Assembly (NCBI GenBank): GCA_946800325.1
Contig: OX326958.1
Coordinates: 2,366,001-2,430,000 of the forward strand
Source: Luzula sylvatica
Taxonomy: Eukaryota > Streptophyta > Magnoliopsida > Poales > Juncaceae
Length of the DNA: 64,000 nt
Reading direction: 5' to 3'
Below are positions 11,229 to 22,947 of the stretch, piece after piece; position 1 is the stretch's first letter, and each line of letters opens with the position of its first letter. The notes under the pieces are model-generated. The model saw only the letters and a program-made list of their open reading frames with translations. It made no database searches and was not told where the DNA came from. Position numbers and translations under genes: made by a program.

Positions 11229-14200
11229 ATGATGAATCAAATAAATTTTTCTTTGATTACATGGAATGTAAGAGGGCTAGGTTCCAAAGATAAACGTAAT
11301 CTAGTACGTGAATCGCTAAGAACTTCAAAATGTAGCATGGCTTGCATACAAGAAACTAAGTTATGCAACCCAAATAATTTCTTAATAAAATCTGTTTTAC
11401 CCAATTATCTCGCCTCCTTTGAATGGTCTCCATCTATCGGGACAAAAGGAGGACTCTTATCATCTTGGTCTAATCAATTTTCTCTTATCTCCTCATACTC
11501 CACTCAATTCTCCCTCAACACGGTACTATCACTTACGGATGGAACTCATATCCTAATATCCAATATATATGGACCATCAAGCCAATCTTTAAAACAATCC
11601 TTTTTGTTAGACCTCCAAAATATAAACTTAAATGGTTTACCTTGGATCCTTATCGGTGACTTTAACCTTCTAAGATCCCCAAATGACACTACGGCAAATA
11701 ATCCTAATCTTGGCCTCATCATGCAATTCAACTCGGTAATTGACCAACTAAATCTTATTGAAGTGCAATTAACTGGAAGGCACTACACATGGTCTAACAA
11801 ACGCTCGTTGCCAACTCTGTCGAAGTTGGATCGGGCATTCATATCAAATGACCTCCTCTCTCTCAACCTAGAATTCTCCTTTGAGGACTTGCCGATGACC
11901 ACATCGGACCATCCACCACTAATTCTGAGAATCAAAACCCCGTCTCTAAACAAAAAAAGACCGTTCAAGTTTGAAAAACATTGGCTTAAGTGCCAAGATC
12001 TTACTCCGATTCTTGAACAAATATGGATTCCTAGACATCCTCTACCGCCGATTCAATCCTTCATAAAAAAAATGAAATCATCCAAATACAAAATCTGTCA
12101 ATGGGCTAATGATAAATTCAGAAATATCAACCCGATTTTATCATCTGCGAAAGAAGTCCTTCGCTCTCTTGACATCTCTGAAGAATCTAGATCTTTATCT
12201 CAAAGCGAGTTTATATTGAGAATCGATCTCCGCACTAAGATCTCAGAATTAACCTCAATATTAGAGGAAAAATGGCGCCAAAGAAGTTCTAATAGGTGGC
12301 TTAAACTAGGCGACAATAATACGGCTTACTTCCATAGAGTAGCTTCATATAAAAAATTCAAATCCAACATATCGGCAATTAAAGTACAGGGTCAAATCAT
12401 TACATCACCTACTCTAATTCTCACTCACTTCTCTAGATTCTATCAAGAACTCCTAGGCTCTAGAAGCTATACAAACCCCCAATCTTCGTTACTCTTTTTT
12501 CAAAAAATATACTCACAAACCATCAATGACGATCTCTCTAATTTGACTCTTCCCTTCTCGATGGAAGAAATAAGGTCAACGGTAATGTCTCTTGCAAAAG
12601 GAAAATCTGTGGGTCCGGATGGATTTGTCTCTGAATTCTTCCAACAATACTGGACTCTATTGCAAACAGATATCTTCGCGATCTGTGAATCCTTTCATCA
12701 AAACTCAATTCCCATTAGAGACATGAAAAGGATAAACTTCGCGGACATCTCCTTATTAAAAAAGAAAACAGATGCTTTGGAAATGACCGAGTTTAGACCA
12801 ATTAGCATCATCACCCCGATCTCCAAAATTATCTCCAAACTCTTATCTAATAGAATTCAACCTATCCTTCCAAACATTATCTCCAACAGACAAGCCGCAT
12901 TTATTCGACAAAGATCAATTGCGGAGATGTTTATATCTACTCGAGAAATACTGTCACATTTGCATAAATCAAAAACTCCATCAATCATGCTTAAAATAGA
13001 CTTTCGAAAAGCATTTGATACAGTCTCGTGGGACTTCCTATTCAATCTATTATCGGCGAGGGGTTTTCCTGAATCATGTATTCAATGGATTAAAGCCCTA
13101 ACATCCTCCTCTTCCTCTAGAGTCCGAATCAACGGACAACGGGGTCTTCTATTTGATCATCTAAGAGGATTAAGACAAGGAGACCCTCTATCTCCGCTAC
13201 TATTCAACTTAGTAGTTGATTCACTACAAAACTTATTAGAAACTCTTAACCCAATTCTATCGGTCCCAATGAAATTTGCACCGAAAGCCATGCAATATGC
13301 AGATGACACGATTCTCTTTATCGAGGCGAGACCCCATAACCTCAAAATCATTTCCCATGCACTGGATATTTTCTCTGAGTTATCCGGCCTCCAAATAAAT
13401 TGGGCGAAAACTTCCTTTGTGCCTATAGCAATACCAGAGGAACTACACTGTGTCCTCACGAACATCCTCAAGTGTCCCCAAACCTCTTTACCCATCACCT
13501 ATCTAGGCATACCACTCTCTATCCGAAAACCACCTAAATTAGCATTTGCACCTCTTATCCAAAAAATGAGAAATAAGCTATCCTCTTGGAAAGGACTCCT
13601 TCTTTCCTCAGGAGGACGCTTGACGCTGGTCAAATCGGTACTCAATGCTATACCCATCCATTATATGCAAGTCCTAAAATTACCCCTATGGGTCATTAAG
13701 GAAATCAACTCAATATCTAGAGGTTTTCTATGGAAAGGAGAACAAAAGTGTCTTGGAGGACATTGCCTAATTAACTGGAGCCAAGTCACCTTACCTAAAT
13801 CTAATGGTGGGCTAGGTTTGGCGAATTTAAAACTACAAAATGAAGCTCTCCTCATGAAATGGATACATAAAGCTAATAACGACCACTCTTCTCTCTGGTC
13901 TGAAACATTAGTGGAGTTATACAACTCTACAAACATAACCCATACATCAATCTCCCAGCAAAGAACGTCCTCTTTCTTTATCAAAGACTTGGCCAAACTG
14001 ATGCCATTATACAATACTTTCAACTCTCTTACAAGCGATGACTCCAACGAACAACTTCAACCTTTCAAGTCCAAAAACATCTACTCCTTCTTCATAAATC
14101 CGGGTGTTATCTGCCCCTGGAACACCTTACTTTTTAAAGCACAAGCTCCGCTCAAAGTCCGTTTCTTCGGTTGGTTAGCCATCCAATCTCGCATACTAAC

Positions 14201-14549
14201 GAGTGATAGGCTGCAGCTAAGAGGATGGCCGAACAACCAAGTATGTCCCCTATGTAAAACAGAAGAGGAGACAAATACGCATTTATTGTACGAATGTCCT
14301 TTCTCTAAAGAAATATGGGGCAATCTCACCGCTCGATTGCAAGAATTACCTCCTGATATATCGAAACCATTCGAATTTTGGTCGTCAACTCATACCACAA
14401 AGATATGGAAAACGGCATGGCTGTCAGCCATATGGAATATCTGGAAATCCCGCAACGACTCCATCTTCAACGACAAACCACAATCTTCAACGCGGATCTT
14501 CAATCTTGTAATACAAGACACGGTATCCTGGAATAAATACTGCGAGTAG
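11229..14549 (+). CDS. LINE ORF2: APE endonuclease, reverse transcriptase and zf-RVT
   Basis: This 1106-residue protein nicks target DNA and copies element RNA in place. I chose the first ATG (MMNQINFSLITWNVRG). The endonuclease/exonuclease/phosphatase domain covers about residues 8-235, with WNVRG, IQETK, IGDFNLL and SDHPPL motifs. The reverse transcriptase covers about residues 440-760, with FRPISIITPISKI, DFRKAFDTVSWDF, GLRQGDPLSPLLF and the catalytic YADD at about residue 690. Near the C-terminus (about 950-1040) is a zf-RVT domain with CPLCKTEEETNTHLLYEC. There is no RNase H domain. The frame is uninterrupted, so the copy is young and may be an active source of enzyme, although its own 5' half is inverted. 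Confidence 0.96.
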   Translation: MMNQINFSLITWNVRGLGSKDKRNLVRESLRTSKCSMACIQETKLCNPNNFLIKSVLPNYLASFEWSPSIGTKGGLLSSWSNQFSLISSYSTQFSLNTVLSLTDGTHILISNIYGPSSQSLKQSFLLDLQNINLNGLPWILIGDFNLLRSPNDTTANNPNLGLIMQFNSVIDQLNLIEVQLTGRHYTWSNKRSLPTLSKLDRAFISNDLLSLNLEFSFEDLPMTTSDHPPLILRIKTPSLNKKRPFKFEKHWLKCQDLTPILEQIWIPRHPLPPIQSFIKKMKSSKYKICQWANDKFRNINPILSSAKEVLRSLDISEESRSLSQSEFILRIDLRTKISELTSILEEKWRQRSSNRWLKLGDNNTAYFHRVASYKKFKSNISAIKVQGQIITSPTLILTHFSRFYQELLGSRSYTNPQSSLLFFQKIYSQTINDDLSNLTLPFSMEEIRSTVMSLAKGKSVGPDGFVSEFFQQYWTLLQTDIFAICESFHQNSIPIRDMKRINFADISLLKKKTDALEMTEFRPISIITPISKIISKLLSNRIQPILPNIISNRQAAFIRQRSIAEMFISTREILSHLHKSKTPSIMLKIDFRKAFDTVSWDFLFNLLSARGFPESCIQWIKALTSSSSSRVRINGQRGLLFDHLRGLRQGDPLSPLLFNLVVDSLQNLLETLNPILSVPMKFAPKAMQYADDTILFIEARPHNLKIISHALDIFSELSGLQINWAKTSFVPIAIPEELHCVLTNILKCPQTSLPITYLGIPLSIRKPPKLAFAPLIQKMRNKLSSWKGLLLSSGGRLTLVKSVLNAIPIHYMQVLKLPLWVIKEINSISRGFLWKGEQKCLGGHCLINWSQVTLPKSNGGLGLANLKLQNEALLMKWIHKANNDHSSLWSETLVELYNSTNITHTSISQQRTSSFFIKDLAKLMPLYNTFNSLTSDDSNEQLQPFKSKNIYSFFINPGVICPWNTLLFKAQAPLKVRFFGWLAIQSRILTSDRLQLRGWPNNQVCPLCKTEEETNTHLLYECPFSKEIWGNLTARLQELPPDISKPFEFWSSTHTTKIWKTAWLSAIWNIWKSRNDSIFNDKPQSSTRIFNLVIQDTVSWNKYCE

Positions 14550-14675
14550 TCCTTTTAGGTTACAAGTAGTATCTTATATAAGAAGTAGTCATTTAGATCT
14601 TCCAAATTATTGTAAAATGTAACACTTCTTTGATATAATATATTCGAGGTCTCGACACATTGTCGAACCTCCTTC

Positions 14676-14688
14676 AAAAAAAAAAAAA
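14676..14688 (+). other. LINE poly-A tail abutting the right target duplication
   Basis: The run of A residues follows gaacctccttc and grades into the right 16-bp target duplication. It marks the 3' end of the plus-strand half. No poly-T lies at the left boundary, which excludes a second, opposite insertion. Confidence 0.9.
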
Positions 14689-14888
14689 TTTGATGTTTCA
14701 AGTTGACGGCAAAAAAATATAATAATATTGTTTTGGATATCTTTCCTCTAAAATTTGTTATATCCAACATATTAGTGAATATGGACACAAATAAGACTTA
14801 ATCGATCAATTTTTCTCTCATTACAGTTTTATCTATTTTTATCAAATTCGATCTGTCAATAACTAATTTTCCTTCTCATAGAAACAAC

Positions 14889-14895
14889 TATAAAC
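14889..14895 (+). promoter_or_regulatory. TATA box of array gene copy 2 (TATAAAC variant)
   Basis: The position matches the TATAAAT of the other copies but the last base is changed to C. The LINE ends about 190 bp upstream, so this promoter has lost its native distal flank. Confidence 0.5.
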
Positions 14896-14999
14896 CATAA
14901 GCTTATACTCCTCCTTTAACCACAAAACGAACCAAAGAGTTAATTAAAAGTTTTTATTCCCTTAACCTTCGATCATCTTCATTCTCTTAAGCTTGAAAA

Positions 15000-15395
15000 A
15001 TGGGTAATGTCCGATCATGCTTTTCTTCAACGGCCAAAGAAGCAATTCTAATAACACCAGATGGAGTACATCATCGAGCGCAACTTCCGATGAACGTTTG
15101 GATGGCGAGCAATATTTTCGCTCCGGGGGAGCATTTCCTCGGTAATGTCGAGGAAATGATTGTGAACGATAACACGCCGACTCCTCTAGGTGCATTTAGA
15201 CAACTAAAGAAAAATAATGTATACTTGTTTATTCCTCAAGAAAGAATGATAGATTTTCTTTTAAATCATGACAAATTGAGAGATGAACAAGTAGATATTC
15301 TTAAAACTATTTTGGAACAAGTAAAAAGAACACAAAAAAAGAAAGCTCGTGTAGGGTTCGAGTATGTCGCAGACGCACAAGTTATCTGGGGATGA
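15000..15395 (+). CDS. 131-aa DUF4228/PADRE-like protein, copy 2
   Basis: Full-length, intronless, starting MGNVRSCF like copy 1. It differs from copy 1 by Ser20 to Pro and, by eye, one synonymous change (His25 CAC to CAT). The putative myristoylation site, the PGEHFL motif and the basic stretch at residues 109-117 are unchanged. The LINE lies about 300 bp upstream of its ATG, so its expression may differ from that of its siblings. The function is inferred only from family resemblance. Confidence 0.8.
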   Translation: MGNVRSCFSSTAKEAILITPDGVHHRAQLPMNVWMASNIFAPGEHFLGNVEEMIVNDNTPTPLGAFRQLKKNNVYLFIPQERMIDFLLNHDKLRDEQVDILKTILEQVKRTQKKKARVGFEYVADAQVIWG

Positions 15396-15971
15396 ATTAC
15401 GACATAAAGACAATACGGCGAAGCGAAAATAAAAATAGACCGAATATGATGATCATAGATATTTGTGTTAATAGAAAGTTTGTAATAAATATTTAAAGTT
15501 TCTTTATGTAAACTTTTTGTAATCATGGAATATATTTTATATATATTGTTGTTCTTGTGTTCACAATTTTTCAATTCATTGTTTTTGAGAAAATGAATGA
15601 GTTTAATATTATTATTTTTGTACCAAATGATTAATTTTTGTTCTGATAGAAGAGGGGAAATAGGTGAGTTGAAATAGGGGATGAAAACTAATCTTCATAC
15701 TAAGTGATCATTTTATTGAAAAGAACAAAAAACTTACAACTTATAACTAAAGAATAGAACATTTATTTCATAATAATTATACTTAAAAGCTTTTTGAACA
15801 ACAAATAAAATTTAAATTCATCAATCAATGCCAAATACAAGTAGCACCAATATTTGTTGTTATCTGATAAACTCAATTGCTTTGGAACAAATATTTGTTA
15901 ACTACGAATAGAACATTTATTTAATAATAATATTACCAATATTTGTTTTTTTATTTCATTATAAAAAAAAA

Positions 15972-16232
15972 ATTGAGTCTAGACGAGTCGTATCGAGTCG
16001 AGTCCGAACCGAGTCGAGTCAAACCGAGCGATTCGAGATCGAACCAAGTCGAGTATAGTCGAATTCGAGTCGAGTCGATTCGATTACGGGTCGAGTTCGA
16101 GTCGAGTGGAGTCGAGACGAGTCGAGCTCGAGCCAAGTCGAGTCGTCTCGACTCGAGTCGAGTCGAATTTAAGCTCGAGCCGAGTCGATTTCGGGACGAG
16201 TTCGAGTTGAATCAAGTAGTATCGTGTCGAGT
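15972..16232. repeat. GAGTC/CGAGT-rich block, unit 2
   Basis: About 260 bp of degenerate GAGTC/CGAGT pentamers at the same place in the unit as 600-855. Confidence 0.82.
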
Positions 16233-17222
16233 TCTGCTATCTATATATTACAATACAGATTTGTTTATAAACACGTAAAATTATGAAAATTACAAAAAAA
16301 AAATCTTGGATATGAAAAAACACAATTTCCCTATATTATTGTCATGACCGGTAAATAAAAATATATACGTTAATGGATCACATGTGATAGTATAATATTT
16401 TTCAGTCTATGTCATGTGAAAAACTATAACTTACGTCTATTTTTTAATATACAGTCAAATTTAAATTAATAGTACTTAATTTTCACTTAGCATTCTAAAA
16501 AAAGAGTAGAAGATATTACATTTGTAACTTGGATATGTATTGTGTTTCTAGATGATGTATCTCTTATGTTAAAATGAGAGTTAAGGAAATGAAAAAAATA
16601 TATATATACTCCTGATTTCTCCCTCCATAAGAAGTACATGTTTTGCATTGATACATCTTGGAGCAACATCTTGCATGGTATTTTTGATTTCGTAGGAATG
16701 GAATGTTCCTTTAATTAATCAAAATAAAATAAAATATTCATATAATAATAAATATAAAAAAAGTTAATCGTACTATATGTGTTGTAATATATCACCAATA
16801 TCATTATATTTTATTGATTTAAAATGCTATTCAATTATAAATAATATCAAATTTAAGAGGGAAACTAATTTAATAAATAATATCAAAATTTAATTAGCAT
16901 ACATGTAAACATAAATTATTTATTAATATGTGATGTGTTTTAAATTTACATTTAAAAAAATTACAATAATTTTTGATAGGTGTTTATAAGTTTCAAAAAA
17001 TTATTTAGATATGTAATTTATTTTTATTATTTTTTTAATATTTAAATGGTTTCGAACAAAAACACAAATATAATCTATTTAGTATTATATGAAAATCTTA
17101 TTGTTATATTTTTTTAAAATAAATAATAATATTTAAAAGTCTATTATTTAAATGTGCATTTTTTGCATTCTATTTTCTTGTATATTTACAAATTCAAATT
17201 ATACAAACTAGTATGTATGAAT

Positions 17223-17709
17223 TACGAATTTAAACTGGACGGGGCGGGTTCGGGTAAGCTTCCCTCATACCCGTACCAGAACAAAAAAAATACCCGCCGG
17301 TAAAAAAAAATTCCCCGTATCCGAACGAGTTCGTAAATGTACACCCTTGGGTATAACCCGATTCCCGAAAATATTAAAAAATATACATTAAAATCCTACA
17401 AAATCACCGACAAGATAATGTTCAAAAAAATCTGAATAATTATTTTACAAATAAATAAAATCACTAACAATTCTAAATACATAAAAAAAACATGTTCACA
17501 TACATTAAGAATTGAAATACTACAAATAATTATGATAAAACGTCCCAAATGATCAAATTATCGGGTATTTTTCGGGTACTAGTTCAGCATACCCGCAGGC
17601 AGGTAGTACTAACTATGTACCCGACACGAACCCATCGCGGGTTTTTTTTGCGGATATTACCCGATTCGCTGGTATTTTTCGGGTATTACCCGTTCCATAG
17701 ACATCCCTA
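17223..17709. mobile_element. hAT-like non-autonomous element, unit 2 copy
   Basis: Orthologous to 1950-2459 but about 20 bp shorter, because a gaatattttttgggtattt stretch is missing near 17565. The right target duplication GTATGAAC is intact and the left has decayed to GTATGAAT, as in unit 1. Confidence 0.78.
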
Positions 17710-18953
17710 GTATGAACTATGTATATGAATGTTAATACAAAGAAAAATTTCAAAATTGTATAATTGATGGGTTTTTAAAATTAAAGTTCTAAAAGTAATA
17801 TTAATTTATATTGTATGTTTTATAATATTATATATTGACTTATTCATATTTTATGTATACATTTTTCATTTTCCATTGCATTTATATTTGATCACGTAAT
17901 CTTATGTGAAATAATATGTAGTTGTATAAACTTAGTTTCAAGTGAATCTAGCCAATAATAAAAGTCCACTTCATGAATGTAGGATGATGTGTCCGTCTAA
18001 AAATGTTTAAAACATGTTGTAAATAAGGACACACAAATCAATAATTAATCGATGATCCAAATTTTACCATATATCATAATTTAATAATTAAAATGAGTGA
18101 TGACGCGGCTCAAATAAATTGCACAGAGTTGGTTCAAAATAAGGGTGTGGGTGAAATGTCTGCAAATTTTATTAATATTGTAGTATAACTAATCATAATT
18201 TAATTATACCCACGAAAATTTAATTATTTTCTTTGAAGATTATTCACGATATTATTGTGCAAATAAATTTTTACTTTAGCGTATAGTCGGTTTTTTCACT
18301 TGAATTTAACTAATTTTAAAAATATTATGCCGTAACAAATAAAATGAAACATTTAATAGTAATTTGACAATTTAATTTTTACCTTCCTTTTAAAATGAAG
18401 TTCAAGAGATCATATTTGTAATTTGGATATGTATTGTGTTGGGTTTCTAGATTTTGTGGTTTCATGTTCAAATGAGTTAAAGAACATGGAAGAAAATTAT
18501 TGTTCGTGATCTAAATATTTCTCCTTCTATAGACTATAACTATGCATGATATTTTTTGCAGGGATACACCTAATGCAACATCTTGCATGGTATTTCTGAT
18601 TTTGTACGAGGTGATTGTTGTTTTGATTTTGTAACGAGGTGAAATGTTATAGCTAAAGAAGTAGACTGGGGCTCTAATGGCTAAAAGAAAGTACTACTTG
18701 TTGGATACTTTTTGTTTATGTTTCTCAACTTGTTCCTCATTTAAATTAAATTGGTTGTTAAAAATTTGATGTTTCAATTTGACGGCAAAAAAATATAATG
18801 ATATTGTTTTGGATATCTTTCCTCTAAAATTTGTTATATAACTAATTTGACACAAATAAGACTTGATCAATCTATTTTTCTATCATTACAGTTTTATCTA
18901 TTTTTATCAAATACGATCTGTCAATAACTAATTTTCCTTCTCATAGAAACAAC

Positions 18954-18960
18954 TATAAAT
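18954..18960 (+). promoter_or_regulatory. TATA box of array gene copy 3
   Basis: TATAAAT about 105 bp upstream of the ATG, in the conserved gaaacaactataaatcat context. Confidence 0.6.
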
Positions 18961-19064
18961 CATAAGCTTATACTCCTCCTTTAACCACAAAACGAACCAA
19001 AGAGTTAATTAAAAGTTTTGATTCTCTTAACCTTCGAACATCTTCATTCTCTTAAGCTTAAAAG

Positions 19065-19460
19065 ATGGGTAATGTCCGATCATGCTTTTCTTCAATGGCC
19101 AAAGAAGCGATTGTAATAACACCAGATGGAGTACATCATCGAGCGCAACTTCCGATGAATGTTTGGATGGCGAGCAATATTTTCGCTCCGGGGGAGCATT
19201 TCCTCGGTAATGTCGAGGAAATGATTGTGAACGATAACACGCCGACTCCTCTAGGTGCATTTAGGCAACTAAAGAAAAATAATGTATACTTGTTTATTCC
19301 TCAAGAAAGAATGATATATTTTCTTTTAAATCATGACAAATTGAGAGATGAACAAGTAGAAATTCTTAAAACTATTTTGGAACAAGTAAAAAGAACCCAA
19401 AAAAAGAAAGCTCGTGTAGGGTTCGAGTATGTCGCAGACGCACAAGTTATCTGGGGATGA
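19065..19460 (+). CDS. 131-aa DUF4228/PADRE-like protein, copy 3 (most diverged)
   Basis: Full-length and intronless. Relative to copy 1 it has Thr11Met, Leu17Val, Ser20Pro, Asp85Tyr and Asp99Glu, plus several synonymous changes. It is the most diverged copy, yet the frame, length and N-terminal MGNVRSCF are kept. Asp85Tyr lies just after the VYLFIPQERM segment and is the only strongly non-conservative change. Its leader reads cttaaaagATG rather than cttgaaaaATG. Function is inferred from family resemblance only. Confidence 0.8.
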   Translation: MGNVRSCFSSMAKEAIVITPDGVHHRAQLPMNVWMASNIFAPGEHFLGNVEEMIVNDNTPTPLGAFRQLKKNNVYLFIPQERMIYFLLNHDKLRDEQVEILKTILEQVKRTQKKKARVGFEYVADAQVIWG

Positions 19461-20035
19461 ATTACGACATATAGACAATACGGCGAAGCGAAAATAAAAA
19501 TAGACCGAATATGATGATCATAGATATTTCTGTTAATAGAAAGTTTGTAATAAATATTTAAAGTTTCTTTATGTAAACTTTTTGTAATCATGGAATATAT
19601 TTTATATATATTGTTGTTCTTGTGTTCACAATTTTTCAATTCATTGTTTTTGAGAAAATGAATGAGTTTAATATTATTTATTTTGTACCAAATGATTAAT
19701 TTTTGTTCTAATAGAAGAGGGGAAATAGGTGAGTTGAAATAGGGGATGAAAACTAATCTTCATACTAAGTGAACATTTTATTGAAAAGGACAAAAAACTT
19801 ACAACTTTTAACTTAAGAATAGAACATTTATTTCATAATAATTAAACATAAAAGGTTTTTGAACAACAAATAAAATTTAAATCCATCAATCAATGCCAAA
19901 TACAAGTAGCCCCAATATTTGTTGTTATCTGACAAACTCAATTGCTTTGGAACAAATATTTGTTAACTACGAATAGATCATTTATTTAATAATAATAAAA
20001 CCAATATTTGTATTTTTATTTCATTATAAAAACAA

Positions 20036-20202
20036 AATTGAGTCGAGTCGATTATGGGTCGAGTTCGAATCAAGTGGAGTTGACACGAGTCGAGCTCGAG
20101 CCAAGTCGAGTCGTGTCGAGTCGAGTCAAGTTTGAGCTCGAGCCGAGTCGATTTCGGGACGAGTTCAAGTTGAATCGAGTAGTATCGTGTCGAGTTCTGC
20201 TA
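20036..20202. repeat. GAGTC/CGAGT-rich block, unit 3 (shortest)
   Basis: About 165 bp. Roughly 90 bp of the left part of the block found in other units is absent, which suggests contraction by slippage or unequal exchange. Confidence 0.82.
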
Positions 20203-21226
20203 TCTATATATTTCATGACAGATTTGTTTATAAACACGTAAAATTATGAAAATTACAAAACAAATCTTGGATATGAAATAACACAATTTCCCTATATTGT
20301 CATGACCGGTAAATAAAATTATATACGTTAATGGATCACTTGTGATAGTATAATATTTATTTTTCATATATAATTTTTTGTATATTTTTCAATCTCTGTC
20401 ATGTGAAAAACTGTAAGTTACGTCTATTTTTTAGTATACAGTCAAATTTAATTTAATAGTACCTAATTTTCACTTGGCATTCTAAAAAAAGAGTAGAAGA
20501 TATTACATTTGTAAATTGGATATGTATTGTGTTTCTAGATGATGTATCTCTTATGTTAAAATGAGAGTTAAGGAAATGAAAAAAAAAAAATATATATATA
20601 TATATATATATTCCTGATTTCTCCCTCCATAAGAAGTACATGTTTTGCATTGATACATCTTGGAGCAACATCTTGCATGGTATTTTTGATTTCGTAGGAA
20701 TGGAATGTTCCTATAATTAATCAAAATAAAATAAAATAATCATATAATGGTAAATATAAAAAAAGTTAATCGTACTATATGTGTTGTAATATATCACTAA
20801 TATCATTCTATTTTATTGATTTAAAATGCTATTCAATTATAAATAGTATCAAACTTAAGAGAGAAACTAATTTAATAAATAATATCAAAATATAATTAGC
20901 ATACATATAAACATAAATTATCTATTAATATGTGATGTGTTTTAAATTTACATTTAAAAAAATAACAATACTATTTGATAGGTGTTTATAAATTTAAAAA
21001 ACTATTTATATATGTAACTTATTTCTATTATTTTTTTTATATTTAAATTGTTTCAAACAAAAACACAAATATAATCTATTTAGTATTATATATGGAAATC
21101 TTAATGTTATAATTTTTAAAAATAAATAATAACATTTAAAAGCCTATTATTTAAATGTGCATTTTTTGCATTCTATTTTCTTGATATATTTACAAATTCA
21201 AATTATACAAACTAGTATGTATGAAC

Positions 21227-21734
21227 TACGAATTTCAACGGGACGGGGCGGGTTCGGGTAAGCTTCCCCCATACCCGCACCAGAACAAAAGTACCCGACG
21301 GTAAAAGAATTTCCCCGTATCCGAAACCGTTGGTAAATGTATACCCTTGGGTATTACCCGTTTCCCGAAAATATTAAAAACAATACATTAAAATCCTACA
21401 AAATCACCGACAAGATAATGTTCAAAAAAAATCAGAATAATTATTTTACAAATATATAAAATCACTAACAATTCTAAATACATAAAAAAATAACATGTTC
21501 AAATACATTAAGAATTGAAATATTACAAATAATTAAGATAAAACGTCCCAAATGTTCCAATTATCGGGTATTTCCGAATATTTTTTGGGTATTTTTAGGG
21601 TACTGGTTCAGGATACCCGCAGGCAGGTAGCACTAACCATATACCCGACACGAACCCGTCGCGGATTTTTTTTTCCGGATATTACCCGATTCGCTGGTAT
21701 TTTTCGGGTATTACCCGTTCCATAGACATCCCTA
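21227..21734. mobile_element. hAT-like non-autonomous element, unit 3 copy
   Basis: Orthologous to 1950-2459. Both target duplications are perfect GTATGAAC (21219-21226; 21735-21742). The ends TACGAATTTCAACGGGACGG and TAGGGATGTCTATGGAACGG agree at most positions. Confidence 0.82.
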
Positions 21735-22940
21735 GTATGAACTATGTATATGAATGTTAAAACAAAGAGAAATTTTAAAAGAGTATATTTGATGGCTTTT
21801 AAAATTAAAGTTCTAAAAGTAATATTAATTTATATTGTATGTTTTATAATATTATATATTAACTTATTCGTATTTCATGTATACATTTTTCATTTTTCAT
21901 TGCATTCACGTAATCTTATGTGAAATAATATGTAGTTGTATAAACTTAGTTTCAAGTGAATCTAGCCAATAATAAAAGTACACATCATTAATGTAGGATG
22001 ATGCGTCCGTTTAAAAATGTTTAAAACATATTGTAAATAGGGACACACAAATCTATAATTAATCGATAATTTAATGGTTAAAATGAGTGATGACGGGGCT
22101 CAAATAAATTGCACAGAGTTGGTTCAAAATACGCTGGCTGTGGGTGAAATGTATGCAAATTTTATTAATATTGTAGTGTAACTAATCATAATTTAATTAT
22201 ACCCATGGAAATTTAATTATATTCTTTGAAGATTATTCACGATATTATTGTGCAAATAAATTTTTACTTTAGCGTATAGTTGATTTTTTTTTCACTTGAA
22301 TTTAACTAATTTTAAAAATATTATGCCGTAACAAATAAAATGAAACATTTAATAGTAATTTGAAAATTTAATTTTTACCTTCCTTTTAAAATGAAGTTCA
22401 ACAGATCATATTTGTAATTTGGATATATATTGTGTTTCTAGATTTTGTGGTTTTTATGTTCAAATGAGTTTAAGAACATGGAAGAAAATTATTGTTCTTG
22501 ATCTAAATATTTCTCCTCCTGTAACTATGCATGATATATTTTGCAGGGATACACCTTTGTGCAACATCTTGCATGGTATTTCTGATTTTGTACGAGGTGA
22601 TTGTTGTTTTGATTTTGTAATGAGGTGAAGTGTTATACCTAAAGAAGTAGACTGGGGCTCTAATGGCTTAAAAGAAAGGACTACTTATTGGATACTTTTT
22701 GTTTATGTTTCTCAACTTTTTCCTCATTTAAATTAAATTGGTTATTAAAAATTTGATGTTTCAATTTGACGGCAAAAAAATATAATGACATTGTTTTGGA
22801 TATCTTTCCTCTAAAATTTGTTATATAACTAATTTGACACAAATAACACTTGATCAATCAATTTTTCTATCATTACAGTTTTATCTATTTTTATCAAATA
22901 CGATCTGTCAATAACTAATTTTCCTTCTCATAGAAACAAC

Positions 22941-22947
22941 TATAAAT
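22941..22947 (+). promoter_or_regulatory. TATA box of array gene copy 4
   Basis: TATAAAT about 106 bp upstream of the ATG, in the conserved context. Confidence 0.6.

Larger units (their letters stand above)
8056..14683 (+). mobile_element. Full-length L1-type LINE with a 5' inversion (twin-primed)
   Basis: The element is flanked by a 16-bp duplication ending TTTGATGTTTC (8040-8055; 14684-14699) that matches the empty site in other units. A poly-A tail lies at its right end (about 14676-14688). The right segment carries ORF2 on the plus strand. The left segment (8056 to about 10950) carries ORF1 on the minus strand. There is one poly-A, one target duplication and one set of ORFs, so this is a single insertion whose 5' half is inverted. 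The inversion breaks ORF1 near its 3' end: its last codons (Thr-Ser-Asn-Phe-stop) come from the host flank, and a likely ORF1 C-terminus resumes on the plus strand before ORF2. A 13-bp direct repeat tgaacaagtaaac (10949-10961; 11028-11040) lies around the probable junction. Confidence 0.92.
3741..14999 (+). repeat. Tandem unit 1, enlarged by a hAT MITE and a LINE
   Basis: This is the same unit as its neighbours, starting at the gene ATG. It is enlarged by a 599-bp hAT element (7270-7868) and a LINE (8056-14683). Removing both inserts and their target duplications leaves about 4.0 kb, the length of units 2 and 3. The stretch 4137-7260 otherwise repeats the standard layout: GAGTC block, no AT expansion (only aaaaaaaatatt at 5278-5290) and the in-unit hAT element. 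The segment 14700-14999 is the promoter of copy 2. Confidence 0.9.
15000..19064 (+). repeat. Tandem unit 2
   Basis: 4065 bp, gene ATG to gene ATG. Layout: gene, 3' flank, GAGTC block, short AT run (about 16599-16609), hAT-like element, promoter. It keeps the empty sites of both insertions seen in unit 1. Confidence 0.92.

Noticed and set aside
13157..14047. 113- and 128-codon minus-strand frames inside LINE ORF2
   Set aside because: Shadows of the RT and downstream coding sequence.
8056..14683. A novel divergent two-gene mobile system (gag-like protein and RT head-to-head)
   Set aside because: One target duplication, one poly-A and a host-derived ORF1 stop point to a normal LINE inverted on insertion, not to a new architecture.
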